From contig JAZARR010000004.1 in NCBI GenBank assembly GCA_037389465.1, forward strand, positions 1 to 64,000: a stretch of 64,000 bases of DNA, in the 5' to 3' direction. This document shows positions 39,220 through 57,723 of this stretch, one piece after another. Positions within the stretch are counted from its first letter, which is position 1; each line of letters opens with the position of its first letter. Both the position numbers and the translations under genes were made by a program. The notes under the pieces are model-generated. The model did not search any database. It saw only the letters and a list, made by a program, of their open reading frames with translations, and was not told where the DNA came from. Source of the DNA: Baylisascaris procyonis (taxonomy: Eukaryota; Nematoda; Chromadorea; Rhabditida; Ascarididae).

Positions 39220-39659
39220 TCACTACTAAAATAAGAAAATATAATAAAACGAGAAGTAAAATGTATTAAGAGAAATGATTAGCTAAATATAACAGCAAAG
39301 TTATATTGATATAAAAATTCTTTATAATAAGTAAATCAATATAATTGTGAAAATTACAACTGTAAAAAGAATGACACGGAATATATGTAAGAGGCATCCA
39401 AAGATGGTATGAAGTTTTATAATTAAAAAGCGATAAAACGATACTCTGTAGGGAAAAGGGCTTGATTTCACATTCGAATATTTCTCTTTTTTTCGAAATT
39501 ATGGTATTTCTGCAACAATTTTATAGTTGAAAATTGGAGGCATCGGAGAAAACATATTGCTTTTCGTTGTTTAGTTAAGTTAATGCATTGAAGTATTGTA
39601 ACATTGTTGGAGAGATTGTTACTATAATGTGACCTATTTCATCACCTTACTTTTCTTTC

Positions 39660-39770
39660 GGATTTATTCGTTTATTTATTTCCTTTTTATGCGTTTTTAT
39701 TTATTTATTTATTTATTTATTTTTTATTTCCTTTGTTTATTTATTTATTCACTTATTTACTCATTTATGA
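39660..39770. repeat. TTTA-rich low-complexity stretch
   Basis: Imperfect TTTA/TTTAT repeats with short interruptions. Frames over it give Phe/Tyr/Leu-rich nonsense. Confidence 0.85.
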
Positions 39771-41759
39771 CGGTCATTGTGGACTCAACACGGTACCTCA
39801 ACCGTCAATTGATCTATCCTTAATCTATTTCCTACTTATGTATAGCATCATTTCTATTCCTTTCCACTGCGCTTTCTAGTTTGAAAAACAACCAATTCTT
39901 GCGAAATTGTCGATCAATTTTGGGAAAAAATTGCCCAAAAATATTTTGCAGTTTATTACAATCCCACTATCTACTTGCATAACTACGTTCCCTTTTTCAG
40001 GAGTAATAAAATAAAACGGATAATTTCTTCGAAACTAATCAAGTTAAAATATAAGACCAGGCGCAATATGCATATAACGCTTCTTCTCATAATTTTTGAT
40101 TTATTATATTCCTTGTTTAATGCCTTTAAACTGACGAAAAATTTTTCATTTCATCTATTATTGTTACTTTTATTCGTTTACACAGTGCTTATGCTTCACT
40201 TGTTTCGCTCAGCCTTATCGGATATTCAATGCGCTCAGCAGCAGAAATGGGTACGATAATGTGAGGCCGTGCATCCATATTCGTGGCTTTCATGCAAAGC
40301 TCACGTCAATGATGAAACACCGATGCAAAAAAAGGTCTGAAACGCTAGCCTAGAAACGGTGCGAAAAAGGAAGAGGCGTCTCGGCTTTCCATCAGTGCAT
40401 GTGCATCACCTTTTCGAAAGCGTTCGTCTAACCTCACTTCCCTCATTGAGAATAATCAAGTCTGAAATAAAGGCTGATATTAGCGGTCATTTTTGAATTG
40501 AGCACCAATAATAACAATGATGCTTGAATTATGGATTAATAGTAATAGTCGTTAGGGTAAAGTTAAGAAATTTTTGTCGTTCGTTTAGATTGAGGTTTAA
40601 TTTAAATACAGTTGATTCACCCTCTTCTTATTTAAAACTTTCTTGATGAAAATCCTCGAAAATTTTTAAGTTTCATGAGGATTTAAAAGCGATTGGACAT
40701 ATTCGCTGTAATAGAAGAGCAAATGAGGTGATCAAAAAGGGGTTTTTGACACAAATGCATTCCTTTAGTATTCTTTACCCCTGTTTAAGATTTCCTGTAA
40801 CATATTATTCAACCTAATAGAGAGAAATTGAGAGGGAATCCTATTATATGATGGAAGAGCATATAAGTTTATTAAGTGATCAGCATTTGAAAATATGTAT
40901 CTATATGTAATGGAACAAATCTATAATATGAAATAATGGTTATTTAATGGGATTTAAAAAAAACCAAGTGGAAGTTTATTAACTGTTTATGTTGAACTTC
41001 ATAGTGTATTCTTTGAAGATATTTACATATGTGTTGTGGAATAAAGTGCGATCGTTATAGGTGTCTTTGAAGTGACTAGTATTTTAAAAAGGCTTTTCGA
41101 TGTGCGCGGTTATTTCCCTGCCTTTCATGCATTCTCATATTTGTGTTCAAATGAAAATAATAGCGAAAAAAGAGAGAATTATACATATCAATTTTTATAC
41201 AACTTATTCAATCATATATAAATGTTATTGCTTTTTGCGTAATAATCTTTATAGTAAGTGTTTTATTTGTATCTAAAAATTTCGAATTTTTCAGCCCACA
41301 AGTGGAAAGAACCGTAAACGTTTCACAAAATGGTATTAACACCACCCGATGAGTAAGTTGATTTTTTTTTTTTGCTTCTTTTCATATTCAATCCACCGTA
41401 TAATTGAGCATGATTTTTCGTATAGAATGCTGATAAATGCACAATTTCTATATTGAATATCGTTGTTCTACAATAAAATATTGAGATCTATATTGAAATT
41501 TTTGATATATACGAGAAAAAAAATCTGAGATAAGCATTGATAATTTTACAGTATAAACACTTGAAAAGAATTGAGGCTTTCCGCTTACTTCAGTCTCTAT
41601 ACTGATATATGGTAAGATTCGGCCAGTTTCACTAACGCAATAATGAAATTCATTATTGTAATAACGAATCGCTAACTAGTCGACTATACATCCTGCCATT
41701 TCTTTAACTTCTAAACAATTGCTGTAAGATCTTTTTTCACACCTCCCAAAACCAAACCC

Positions 41760-42140
41760 TGAAAGCTGTTATATTGTTTATTTATCTATTTATTTATTTA
41801 TTTCAATGAACACAGCATTCATTACGAACACACATCTCTTCATATTGCTTCCACCTGCTCTGACCCAATGGCTGTCTGTCCACTTGGTTCCTGTGGCTTT
41901 AGGTCGGCCTCTCCTTCTTGCAGGTCGATCGCGTGAAGGTTAGGGCTTAGGCTTGTCTCCTGCCCGTGGGATGCTGACGAGCCGATTCATCGTCGTTCCT
42001 CCTATGACTGTCGGGACTTGTCCCACCGCTGTTGCCCCGATGAGGGTGCTGGGCGGGGTGGCTTGGCTGAGCCGAGCCAACAATTCTGGTCGGAGCTTCA
42101 CAACCGACCGCGCAGTAGGCAAGGCACAACTGTTGTATTG
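41760..42140. mobile_element. TTTA tract joined to a GC-rich island, possible old insertion
   Basis: A TTTATTTATT tract (41775-41806) leads into about 280 bases that are far richer in G+C than anything nearby, with overlapping minus-strand frames of about 90 codons rich in Pro, Ala, Arg and Thr. A simple-repeat edge plus foreign composition suggests an inserted retroelement end, read on the minus strand. No protein motif was recognised. Confidence 0.35.
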
Positions 42141-44123
42141 TATTGCTTTTAAAACCTTTACAAAATGTATATTTAGTTGAGAAGGATTCAATTGTTGAAA
42201 GTCGCACTGCAAAAAAAAAAATCACTGTAAGTGCTATATCAGAAAAAAACTTTTTTTTTTTTTAAATTTTCAACTTATTATTCGAAATTGCTGAATTGCG
42301 CATTATAATCCAAAATATGTAGAATTTGAGGTTTGATTTATTGCGAACAATAATAATCAGTTGAATTCAAGCATTAATTAGCACGAGAAATGTGCGGCTT
42401 CACCTCTCTTATGTTATCTTATTCGTGGAAAGAAAATGCGCTTTTCTTCGAAATGAAAGAGACAATCTAAAAAAAAAAAAAACTAGAGAATCAACTGAAT
42501 GAATCACTTATACGATATTATACTTAATAATATAATGCCCATTTATTGATTAAGATGGTCATGAAGCTTTTCGAATCATGGCTCTGACCACCCTCTGTGA
42601 TGAGAGACTTGAATTGGCTCGTTGCATGAGTCTCTGTTTCTTAATATTTTGACTTTTTTCAGACTCTTCCCTAATCGAGATGTAATTTCATCTTTGAATA
42701 AAATTTTTAATGCACTTAGGGGGAGAGAGGGATAAGAAAGGTAGTTCGCAGGATGGAACACTTCGCGTCTTCTGGAGGGGAGATGGGTTGACATCGAAGA
42801 TGCAATAAATTTTTTCAAATCAACATAGTATATCAATTTAGAAGGTATCCGAGCAATTCATCGAAACATCGTTCATTAATAATCGTGTAATTTCGAACGA
42901 TTCCGGAGGAATAGAGAGAAATAAAATGAGTGGGCGGCTATCATTACTCAATTTTTTGCGATTTTTTTTTGTTTCTTTACACATCTATTTGCACTTTTAT
43001 TGCTTCTATCTCGATCCCATTTGTTTCTATAACGTTGCTCTATCTTGGTTTATTTGGGTTACCTACAACTGCAACTACTTACATCTTCACTCTTATGCAG
43101 AATTTTTCTTCTCTTTATTTACAAAGCATTTAAAGTACTATATTTCATCGGTTGATGCCTCGAGGCATATAAATAAAATAGGTTCAAATTTTTTGCACAG
43201 GAAGAACCCTTTCGATTATGATTGTTCTATTCAATTTCCTCGAAAATAATATTTAATTTCGAGTATGGAAGGCATGAAGAGCGGTTTTTATCGATTTCAT
43301 TCAAGATGATACGAGCTATGTGTATTTTATGATAGTTATAAGTTGATAGGAAGTTGAAATGTTTATGAAATATATCTAATAAAAAGGGTATTGATCGTAG
43401 ACGATGGCGACGCGAAGTATAGTATTGGACGTTATTTCGTATTAGTGATATGTCTTATCGGTGGAGGAATTCGATTCATTCAAATCTCGAGCATTATTTA
43501 GGCTAATTGCAGACTTCATCTTTAATAGTATTTGATTATTGAAATATTCATATATTTATATGAGAGCTGTTCACTGTTTACAATAGATTTGCTTTAGTGT
43601 CCACTTGCAGCTGTACTTGATTATGTCAGTGTCATGTCTATGCGCATCCTTGTCGGTTTATCTGTTTGTGGTTTTCTATTTCGAAAACACTGGAAACTAC
43701 AATGAGAAAAATTGCTTGGCATAATATTTATGCATATCCTCATAAATATAAACGTTGTATATCAACTTGGAGAGGAGTAATAGGCATGTAAAGGTGCTCA
43801 AATAATTACCCAGATTTTATACCAATGGGAAATACACCTTACACCTATCGGATAAAAAAATCGAATTTTTTGTAGAAAATTTGCATGAGAAGCAAAATCA
43901 GTTAAGTATGATGGAATTATTTTACATATTTATTCGTTGTAGATGACAAAAGAGGTTAGTTGGCCAGGAGGAACAGGACGAAAAAGCGCAAATTGTGCTT
44001 CTTTGACGCGTTTCTCCACTTGCTGAAATTGTGTAACGATAATAGAAGCAACTCAAGAGTGTGCTGATTCATAAAACGCTAACAATTCACATTTTTCTTG
44101 GAAGCCACGGCGTAAACTTTTAG

Positions 44124-44325
44124 ATGTGGCTTAACATGAGTTTATCTTTTGGTATCACCTCTCCAACGTCATTTTTCGCCCTTGTTACGGATGCAAAAAG
44201 ACTAGATCCTGAGCACAAATGTCTTTTAGCAAAATGCGTCAATTTTATTCTGAATTCTTTGCCTTCTTTACCAAACTTGAGTCATAGATACACACCTGTC
44301 GATGACACACTAATAGATGATGAAG
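44124..44325 (+). CDS. Possible exon of an unknown gene
   Basis: A 202-nt segment between a TTTTAG acceptor and a GAAG/GTAAAC donor, open throughout, beginning with ATG. It encodes MWLNMSLSFGITSPTSFFAL, later DPEHKCLLAKCVNFILNS and ending TLIDDEG. Codon use looks coding. It ends in phase 1. The KC-x2-AKC-x2-FIL stretch faintly recalls the second and third exons of the gene A/B/C family, but not enough to claim kinship. Confidence 0.35.
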
Positions 44326-47300
44326 GTAAACAGTAATGATGGTGACAAACTGGTTATTGAACGAAGAAATCAGGTGTGTCGTCTCTATTATGTCATCATG
44401 TTTTGGTCACTGTTCATTCCCCTTGTTTGTCGAATTCATCGACAACCAACTTAAAGCATGAAGTTAATTTCACTTAACGGTTATTTAGCAGCTACTTGTT
44501 GGGGTGGATTGATTTCCTTCCTAATAATTTCCTTTTCTATACAGGAGAGTGCGTTTACGAATAGAATGTGTATGAGACATTTTTTTACTCATTCATAGCA
44601 TTTCTGTGTTATATTATATTAATTTGGACGTAAGACTCTATTTTTTTTTCCAAGTATTCAAGCTATTTTCCAAGTATTCAAGGGGGAGAGGAGGAGGTGA
44701 CAGCCTGTTGGCCCTCCATCGGAGGTATTTCCCACGGAAACGGCACTGATTTAGTATTCTTTTGCATCAATACTTACCAGCCCTTTCATAAAATGCGATG
44801 CAAATTTGCAAAGACGTGTAGAAATCGTCGATAATTATCATAAATATGAACTTTGAGGTACGTAAAAATAATACCGCCGCATAATGAAGTTTTTATCTTT
44901 TGAGTCATTTGCAAACGCAAAATGCGTCTTAAGGATTATCATTTCTGCATCAGGAATTTGTATATCCAACCAACGAATTGTGAGGCGAATAAATTTAAAA
45001 CAGTGATTAATCGTTTATGAAACCGGTCGATTTTATTGGATCATTTGTAAACAAATTTTAAGAGCGAGCACAGACATGTACTCCTCAGTTATGTTCGTTT
45101 CCAGTAACGCTAAAATTGTTATGCTGCTGACACATGTCTGTCAGTAATGCGTTTTGGCTGTTCGACTGCATCAATGCGGCGAAATATAATGCGTCGGATG
45201 TGCAGGCTGCAAATTCCATTCAAAAGACATTGGCCAAGAGAGAGCGAATTGATGATCGATCTTTACGCCTAGACCCCTCTGTCTGCTTCTCTTGGCATTA
45301 AACTTTACGCTAAAATATCAATCTATCTTCGCTGCTCATACGCAAATTTTCACGTTTCACTTCGAGGTGGTACGATTGAATTCAGCCGTTTGCATTTATC
45401 AACGTTTCTGCATGTTTTTTTTTCTTGCAAGTGCAGTTATTAAATGATTCAAAAATAGAGAACGCCTATTATTACGACTTTACTGAACGTTGTTTTAAGA
45501 TTTGAGTGGTGTTCTTTTGCAGTTAAAATGTTGCTATTCTGCAGTTAAAGTACATTGAATGTAGTACTAAAGTGATTGACAATAGGATACATAGAACGGT
45601 CTTTTTACGAGCATCTACATGTTTTGTATTCAGCTCGGCTAGCGAAGGTTTTGTTGATGTACTTGATGATTTCATTTATGAGGTAGATTTTCATCGGTTG
45701 CGTAATAAATATCGCGCCTAATTTTATTTCCTATTAAATTTTAGGTGAATAAAGCACTAAAGTACTTCCGCATTACCTTTAGTGATTTGTAAATTTTGCA
45801 TTTCTTAATAAAGCCTTTTGAGAATCTCACAAAGAGAGCGCGCTCTCAAAGAGTTACAAAGTGGATTTTTTTTCCTCGGGAAAATTCATTCGATAATTAA
45901 GGAAACCATTTAAATAATTATACCAAATTCCTGCCGTACCTTTTATCTTCCGCCCACGTTAACAAACCCGATGACATGGCAGCAGTTCCAAGTGAGAAAG
46001 ATGTCATTTCGACATCCTCGACATGATGTCATCTTCCTAATGAAGGGGTCGATGAGTCATCCATCACCGCTAAGGCGAATTTCGAAATTTGCTGGTGTGT
46101 TTTCGAAGCATCGCTGTCCTTGTAATTCACTTCTTTCGAAATCCGCAATAACATATATACACGAATGACACCCATACCAGTAGAATTTGGGGATCGACGG
46201 TGGGTACGTGAGGAGGATTAACGGTGCCATGGAACGCCTAGGTGATTTCATATGTATTCTATACTTTCGGTAAGGTGTAACGACGTTAAGTAAGATGATG
46301 TAAGATGTAAGATGTCGATTGACATGTAATAACCTAGTTACACATACTCTAGCGTTGTTTAGATAATTTTCTCTCGATTTTTATTCGGAATCAATCAGTC
46401 AATACCTGTTGCCAGCTGTTTGTAAAAAAAACGCCTTGATGACAGCAGAAACATCATCGTTGGGCGGTATCGAAACCAGCAGCCATTCATTTTTCTGGCC
46501 TACACACCAACTAATTGAACCACTGCGCTGTTTGTTGCATTAAACCTGTCAGTTCTACTTACACATTGATAAATAGTCACTAGATATGCCTTTATCGTTT
46601 AATTTACAGGTTAATTAGAATGATACTGCACAACTATTATCTGTTTTTTTGAGAAGTAATTCATTATTCGTCTAATCTTTTTCAATAAGTAATAACAGTT
46701 TCAAGCTTTGATAGATCCGGTGTCGATTGAGATTTTAAAAATTTGAATTTTTTTGCACGAATTTTCCTCATCAAAAAATTTTTTCCGGACTAATTTTTCA
46801 TATTCTCCATAGCTAAATACTCAATAAGTTTGCATTTGCGTTTATTTATTTCTAAGGAGAGAAAATGTTTGTTGAAAAAATTCAGATAAAAATTGTAATA
46901 AAAATATATATTATATGTGGAAGTGGAAGTGGAAATAGAAATGGAAATAAAATTTGAAATAGAAGTGAAAATTGAAATAGAAAAGCAAGCAATGCACATA
47001 ACGAGCGATGCAACGCAGTCATCCAATATGAGGGAAAGCCAATTGCGCAAAGCGTTACGAAGCATCACTGCGATCGATATGCAATTGCATACGCTTGAAG
47101 CGTTTTTCTCGCCCTGCCGGTTTTTTTTTTTTTAGAATTTCTTCTTTGAACACATATGTTTATTTATTTGCTCGTTTGAGGTGTTCAAGATTTAATGCAC
47201 TATTCGTTTATTTCTCCATAAGTGTTAATTTTAATTGCACCTATGCGCTATTTGATCATTTTCAATTTATTTTGTTTCATTTTCAAGAAAAACTTCAATT

Positions 47301-47875
47301 TTATAGATAAAAAATTTGCAAAAAATTGAAAAATTTCACAATATAAAATGACAAAATTTCCATCGCACTTTTTTTTTTTAAAATTTGTTTGAGGAAATGG
47401 TGGAGAGGAAGATGAGACAGGCGATAAATCTAAATAGGTGAACGATGTCGTCATTACATATTTCGCGTTAATTATTTCTGACTAAAATCCTTTCATCTAT
47501 GACTGTTTAATAGGATCAGTATGACGTTCAATCTCAGCAGTTGTTGTTCCCTTTCTCGAAAAGGAAATTATGCATTTTTTTTTCTAATGTCTTTTATATT
47601 TTATAAATCGTTTACCAAGTTTTTTTTAAGTAAATAAATGAGAGAATGCACCAACAAAACCGACAAAGTAGCAATGGTGGGTTTTTTTTTTCTTGAACCG
47701 CTGGCTGAAAGGTGTTAAGCTCAAATTGAGTGGCTCTAGGAAAACGACTGCGGAATTTGAGAAGATAAGCTGCAGAGATGGAAGAATAGGCATAGCGCCT
47801 TTTTGTGCAGAACTTGGTAAATTATGCAATTACATTATTTGTAATGAGTGTTTTTGATGACCAATGGAAGCTTGT

Positions 47876-47937
47876 CCGCAGACGGGGACGAACCCGCTTG
47901 TCGGGCGAGTGCTCTACTACTGAGCTACCGCGAACGT
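47876..47937 (-). repeat. tRNA-like repeat, copy 2
   Basis: Minus-strand reading gives acceptor-like TTCGCGG, an intact A-box (TAGCTCAGTAGTAGAGC) and a B-box (GGGTTCGTCCC). CTGCGGA at the other end pairs with TTCGCGG over seven positions including G-U pairs. About 15 bases between the anticodon-like loop and the T-arm are missing relative to copies 1 and 3, so it cannot be a functional tRNA. Flanks GATGACCAATGGAAG and AGTCATCACCC match the other copies. Confidence 0.75.
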
Positions 47938-47965
47938 TTTCACTAGTCATCACCCTCGTGTTATG

Positions 47966-48024
47966 AACTACAGTATTTGTATATTATGCAATTACAGTAT
48001 TTGTAAATTATGCAATTACAGTAT
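47966..48024. repeat. Short tandem duplication
   Basis: Two and a half copies of a 24-bp unit close to GTAAATTATGCAATTACAGT plus ATTT, beginning just after tRNA-like copy 2. TATGCAATTACA also occurs before that copy, at about 47823. Confidence 0.8.
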
Positions 48025-49076
48025 GCTGAGGTGTGATTTTCATTTTCCTACTACAGCAATGAAATCCGATTATGAAATGATGAGCCTAATGTCTATAATC
48101 TCTATAATTACATCTATTTACCAACCGATTGTCACAGTATTCGATGAAAAAAGACTGCAATATTGGCAAGTAGTTTATCTGACTATGGCATTAGTCGAGT
48201 TAAATAAGTCATCCAGCAGATTTTTGGCTTTTTCATTGATGACATTACACGAAATTAAACGCTATTCATAGATTTCATTGCGCCTTAGAAAAATTCAACT
48301 GTGAACAAAATTATGCGACTCGGGAAATGGTCTCATTTATAAGATCGTTCGCTTCTGTATTTATGGGTATACCTGACGGATCATTTGGTGGAATGTAGAC
48401 CACTTAGTTGGCTTTAAAGTATACCGATACCTCCTGTTTGGGAGATACATTTAGTAAGCGTTCTAAAATTATAAAACCAAAGAAAGTGGGATTTCCGAGC
48501 AAAGCCGAATCGATCAGATGATTGGTGATTGTTCGTTTGTTGTTGGAATTTGCGCATAAGCATATGTGGTAGCTGGATGACGTGGCTTTTTGGCAGACAT
48601 CCAAGTATTGCTGTTTTTGTTTCCCAGCAAATTCTCTCCTCCATCCCAATGGCGCTTTATCCCTTTTGGTTATATGCGAAAAAAAGAGGGAGAAAGAGAA
48701 CGTTCGAGAGAGAGAAAGAGAGAGCGTGAGAATAAAGAATATCGAGGAAGTGGCAATGTAGGCATTAAGCATGTATTTGAATTTGTGATCCGCTATTGGA
48801 AAAAATATTAAATTTAAAAAAAAATCAATGCGAGCATTTTTTATCTTTCAGGAAGAAAATTTCAATCACTAAATAAATAAAAGATGAAATTATACGGGGG
48901 AAATCTTTTTTTTCTCAACATAAGTTAGCATTTTTCAAAAATTTTCGATTATGTTTTTTGAAGAAAAATTTCACAGTTCTTCTTTATATAGATTGTCTTT
49001 AGAGTTATAAGCCGAGTAAAGTCCGGCTCAGACTGAGAATGATAATTGGGTTATTTTTGATGACCAATGAAAACTT

Positions 49077-49142
49077 ATCCGCAGACGGCGACGAACCGGC
49101 GACCTCTCGCTTGCCGGGCGGGTGCTCTACACCTGAGCTCTT
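49077..49142 (-). repeat. tRNA-like repeat, copy 3
   Basis: Minus-strand reading gives GAGCTCAGGTGTAGAGC (A-box), loop CCGGCAA, then GCCGGTTCGTCGCCGTC, a T-arm with four of five pairs. The 5' acceptor strand is lost. Flanks TTTTTGATGACCAATGAAAA and GACCACCACCCTG correspond to those of copy 2, 1.1 kb away. Confidence 0.75.
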
Positions 49143-50194
49143 CTTTGATTGATTTAGTCCACAACCTTATTGGTTTTTATTGACCACCACCCTGTCCTTT
49201 CCTTGTCTCCCCGTTGTTTATGCTAACTTGGCCTTTTTATGCGCTTGTTGAAAACAAAGCGCTATATGCCGTCTTTGTGCGATTAGCACGTGCATTCCCC
49301 TTTTTTCGTGCAAAAACATATCTGAGTGACCCGTCAACAGGCTCAACTCCGTTTGTTCATTTGCCCTCATTCGATAAGCATAAAAGCTTTTACGACGTTT
49401 ATATCCTCAACTCAGTGTGCACATCAACTTTTATGATCATTCAATTTGCCTTGATTTCACCATCACACACTCACTTCTGCAACAAATAATACTGCAGCTC
49501 AGTTTTATTTAACATTCAAATTTATTTATTCGCGCGCAGCCACGACACGGTTTTCGAATATCACATCCTTCCGCAATAATCGTATTTACAGTGGTTTCTA
49601 ACCGTCTCGAGATTATTTTGCAGCATTTTCGCGTATTAGGCGATATGCCTTGAGAGATTCTCTAATTTTTATAAATTCTCTTCATATATTTTAGTGGGCA
49701 AGCAATTTTTTAAACAAACCGTCAAGAACATCCAGAAGCAATATATTTTTTAATGTCGTTCCTATTATTTCTCAAAAGCATAACAAGAGAGAGGGGAGGG
49801 GGAGTGCAAAAACGATTATGGTGATAATGCGTAAAGAATTTCATATCTCTTTATCAGTCATTAATCTTTGTGATAATATCCTATATTTTGCTTATATAAG
49901 GATACCTTATCAGTGCTTTATGTGAAAAGAGTGAACTCAATTGATGAACATGTTCGATTCTTATGCTTTGCAATAGCCGCAAGGAATGGCTTCCTTATTC
50001 CTTATCGATCATTTGCGAACATTCTATCGTAATACCAAATGGAAATGCTACTTATGTTTGAATTTCTGGTTCACATACACTCCCATTGGGGACACTGCTT
50101 ACTCAAATAATTTATCTGCCTCTTCTTTTTGCGGATATCAGTGAGCGCACATGTAAGAGATATTTAAATGCTGTAATGGTGATTTAAAATTTTT

Positions 50195-50202
50195 ATTTCA
50201 GG
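50195..50202 (+). promoter_or_regulatory. Probable spliced-leader trans-splice acceptor of LDH
   Basis: TTTATTTCAG followed by GG lies immediately before the LDH ATG at 50203, so the 5' UTR would be only two bases. That is the usual arrangement for nematode mRNAs that receive a spliced leader. A normal intron after an untranslated exon is the alternative. Confidence 0.6.
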
Positions 50203-55329
<5,127 letters not shown>

Positions 55330-57723
55330 ACGAGCTTTACTATAATAAATAACCCGTCATAATACTAGTTCAGATCCCATCTTGTTTGTCTCACTCTTTG
55401 TGTTATAATAATGCAGTAATCTCATGAGTGTAATAAATCACTCTCACCTTCCGCTATATGAATATACTATTCCGATGACTAGATATTTGCATACAATTCC
55501 GACTAGTTCGATGAGACCCCGTGTATTCACGAGTTCAACGTCAACGAGAGAAGCCATTCGGCACAAACAAAAGATTCAAATGCTGAATTTGCGCGACTTT
55601 TTGGGTTGGAGGCTTAAGATTGCATCGAGCTTCTAAATAGGTCATACACGAACACTCATACATCTCTAAAAGACTTTCATGCAAAAAAAAGCGTAAAAAC
55701 AGTGGATGCTACATGCGACCAATATTCTAGAGAAAAGGTTGCTGAACGTTAAACGACTGTTTGTACATCATCCCTTGTCTACTTCAATTGTATGTTTTGA
55801 TTGCCACTCGTTCACCATATATGTGGCACTATAAGCCTTTCATAGAGCTTCTCTAGGCATTGTTTCAATCTGCGGGGGTTACTGAGTGTAAACGCGAATT
55901 CCCAAAAAAATTTTTAAACTTACTGCCCAAACTCGGTTTTCAATGAATTTGGACTTGAGGATAGCGGAAGTGCTTACTGTAAGCTTGTTATATCTGTATG
56001 TGGTAGAGTAAAATAGTGATGCGCAATATTCATTCATGATTTTCAACGCATGTAATCATATCATATCACTACATATCAACACTCGAGCGCTAGTCCATCG
56101 GATGAGCAATTAAAGTAGAGTTCATGGAGCTGGAGCTCAGGAAATGCCTATTGCTCATGAAACGGAATTCAGCTACTCCTTTCGTTGTGTAATACCTATC
56201 GCTGTTGTCTGTAATCGCAAAGAATTTACACCTTTACAAAAAAAGGTGCATATCTATTCAATGGCACGCATTCTGCATAGTTTAAGTGTAGGTAGAAAAC
56301 GTGCATATTGACCCATATGATAAGAGTTAAGAGAAGAAAAGGAATACGACGAGAACTACATTCATTTCGGAAGTATAATTTCAAAAATATCATATACTGA
56401 AGTTATAGGGCATCATCGGTGGACCACAATGCTAGCGATTAGGAGTTAAAAATAATCTTAACTAGCTGTCACGATGGGTAGCAACCCTTTAAGTTTTACA
56501 AGGATGGCGGAACGCTCACCTCTAAAACGAAGTGAATAAATATGAGTAACAATCGCAAATTGAGCGAAATAATGCTCTTAAGAGAAATAAATTAGGCCGG
56601 AGCGGAGTTACTGAAAGGAAAGAAGTGGACGAATTGAATAGGCCTTTCCACCCCGAACAATCCCGTTCGAATATCTAGTCTTATCTACTAAAGGGTGAGA
56701 AGGGTAGCTCGAACCAAAATGGAATGGTTCCTCTCTAGACATCCTCCCTCTTCCAAAAGAAGTCCATGGAGACAACTAGTCCCCTCCTCCTTTTTTTTAC
56801 ATCGGAAAGGAACCTTGACAGCATCCTTATACTTCCCAATTTGTGATCACAATTTCATTTACAAATTCCAAATTTTCTAAGTGAAATAAATCCCTGCGGA
56901 TTTTTAAAAGATTATTATAAAAAAAATTACCATAAAACCGAAGAATAGTCGAAATCGCCGAAATAAATAGCGAAAACGAATTATTCGCGAATAAAAACAT
57001 CAGCAAGCCGCATTGAATAACGCTCAACTTTAACGACAGAAAGAATTACCGATCACTATTGAACAGAAGTGTTTAGTAAAATTGTCAACGTTTTCCACTT
57101 GCCTTAATTCCAAAGCTTCCCGATAATCCCAATCTCGACTCGTGAGTAAATAAATAATGCGCAGTGGAATACAATAAAATAAACCACCAAGTAATTAGTG
57201 GGACAATAAGTAATAGTGACCGGAGGAACAATGAAGAATAATGAAGAATTAAAACGAACTAATATTGGCTTGAATAGAAACAATAATTGCCTTGAATAGA
57301 ACCGAAACGTGCAGCGCGTAATCCATAGTGTTCTATCAGGATTTAATATCATAAAATAATGTCATGGTAGACGACTGGAGAGGAAGGAAAGCTGAAAGCC
57401 TAGAAGAGGAACTCGAAATCACCATATCTTTAGTCCTTCCTCCCTCTTTTTACTTACACTTTCAGTCAATTTTGATATTCTATTTCAGACCAGATAAAGA
57501 TTTTCTCTTGTCAGTGAACGAAGTGGAAAACCTCTATCAAGTTTCTTTGAAACCAGTGTACAGATGTCATGAAAATAACCTCCAGTTCAAATCCCCACCG
57601 AAACGACGAGACATTCGTTCGGATGTCTAGCCGCCTCACCTCCCCCCCCCCCCCGAATTGCCAGCTGTCTATGAATAATAATATAATATTAGAAAAGAAT
57701 TAACAACGAAGTGATATACACTC
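55330..57723. other. Intergenic region between the convergent LDH and RING genes
   Basis: No supported gene. A plus-strand 70-codon frame (55424-55636, MSVINHSHLPLYEYTIPMTR) and an 88-codon frame (57364-57630) have mixed composition but no splice or start evidence. A run of C at 57641-57653 precedes the 3' end of the minus-strand gene. Otherwise ordinary spacer. Confidence 0.5.

Noticed and set aside
46917..47135. Glu/Ile/Lys-rich frame MEVEVEIEMEIKFEIEVKIE
   Set aside because: Generated by GAAATG/GAAGTG hexamer repeats; no splice or start support.
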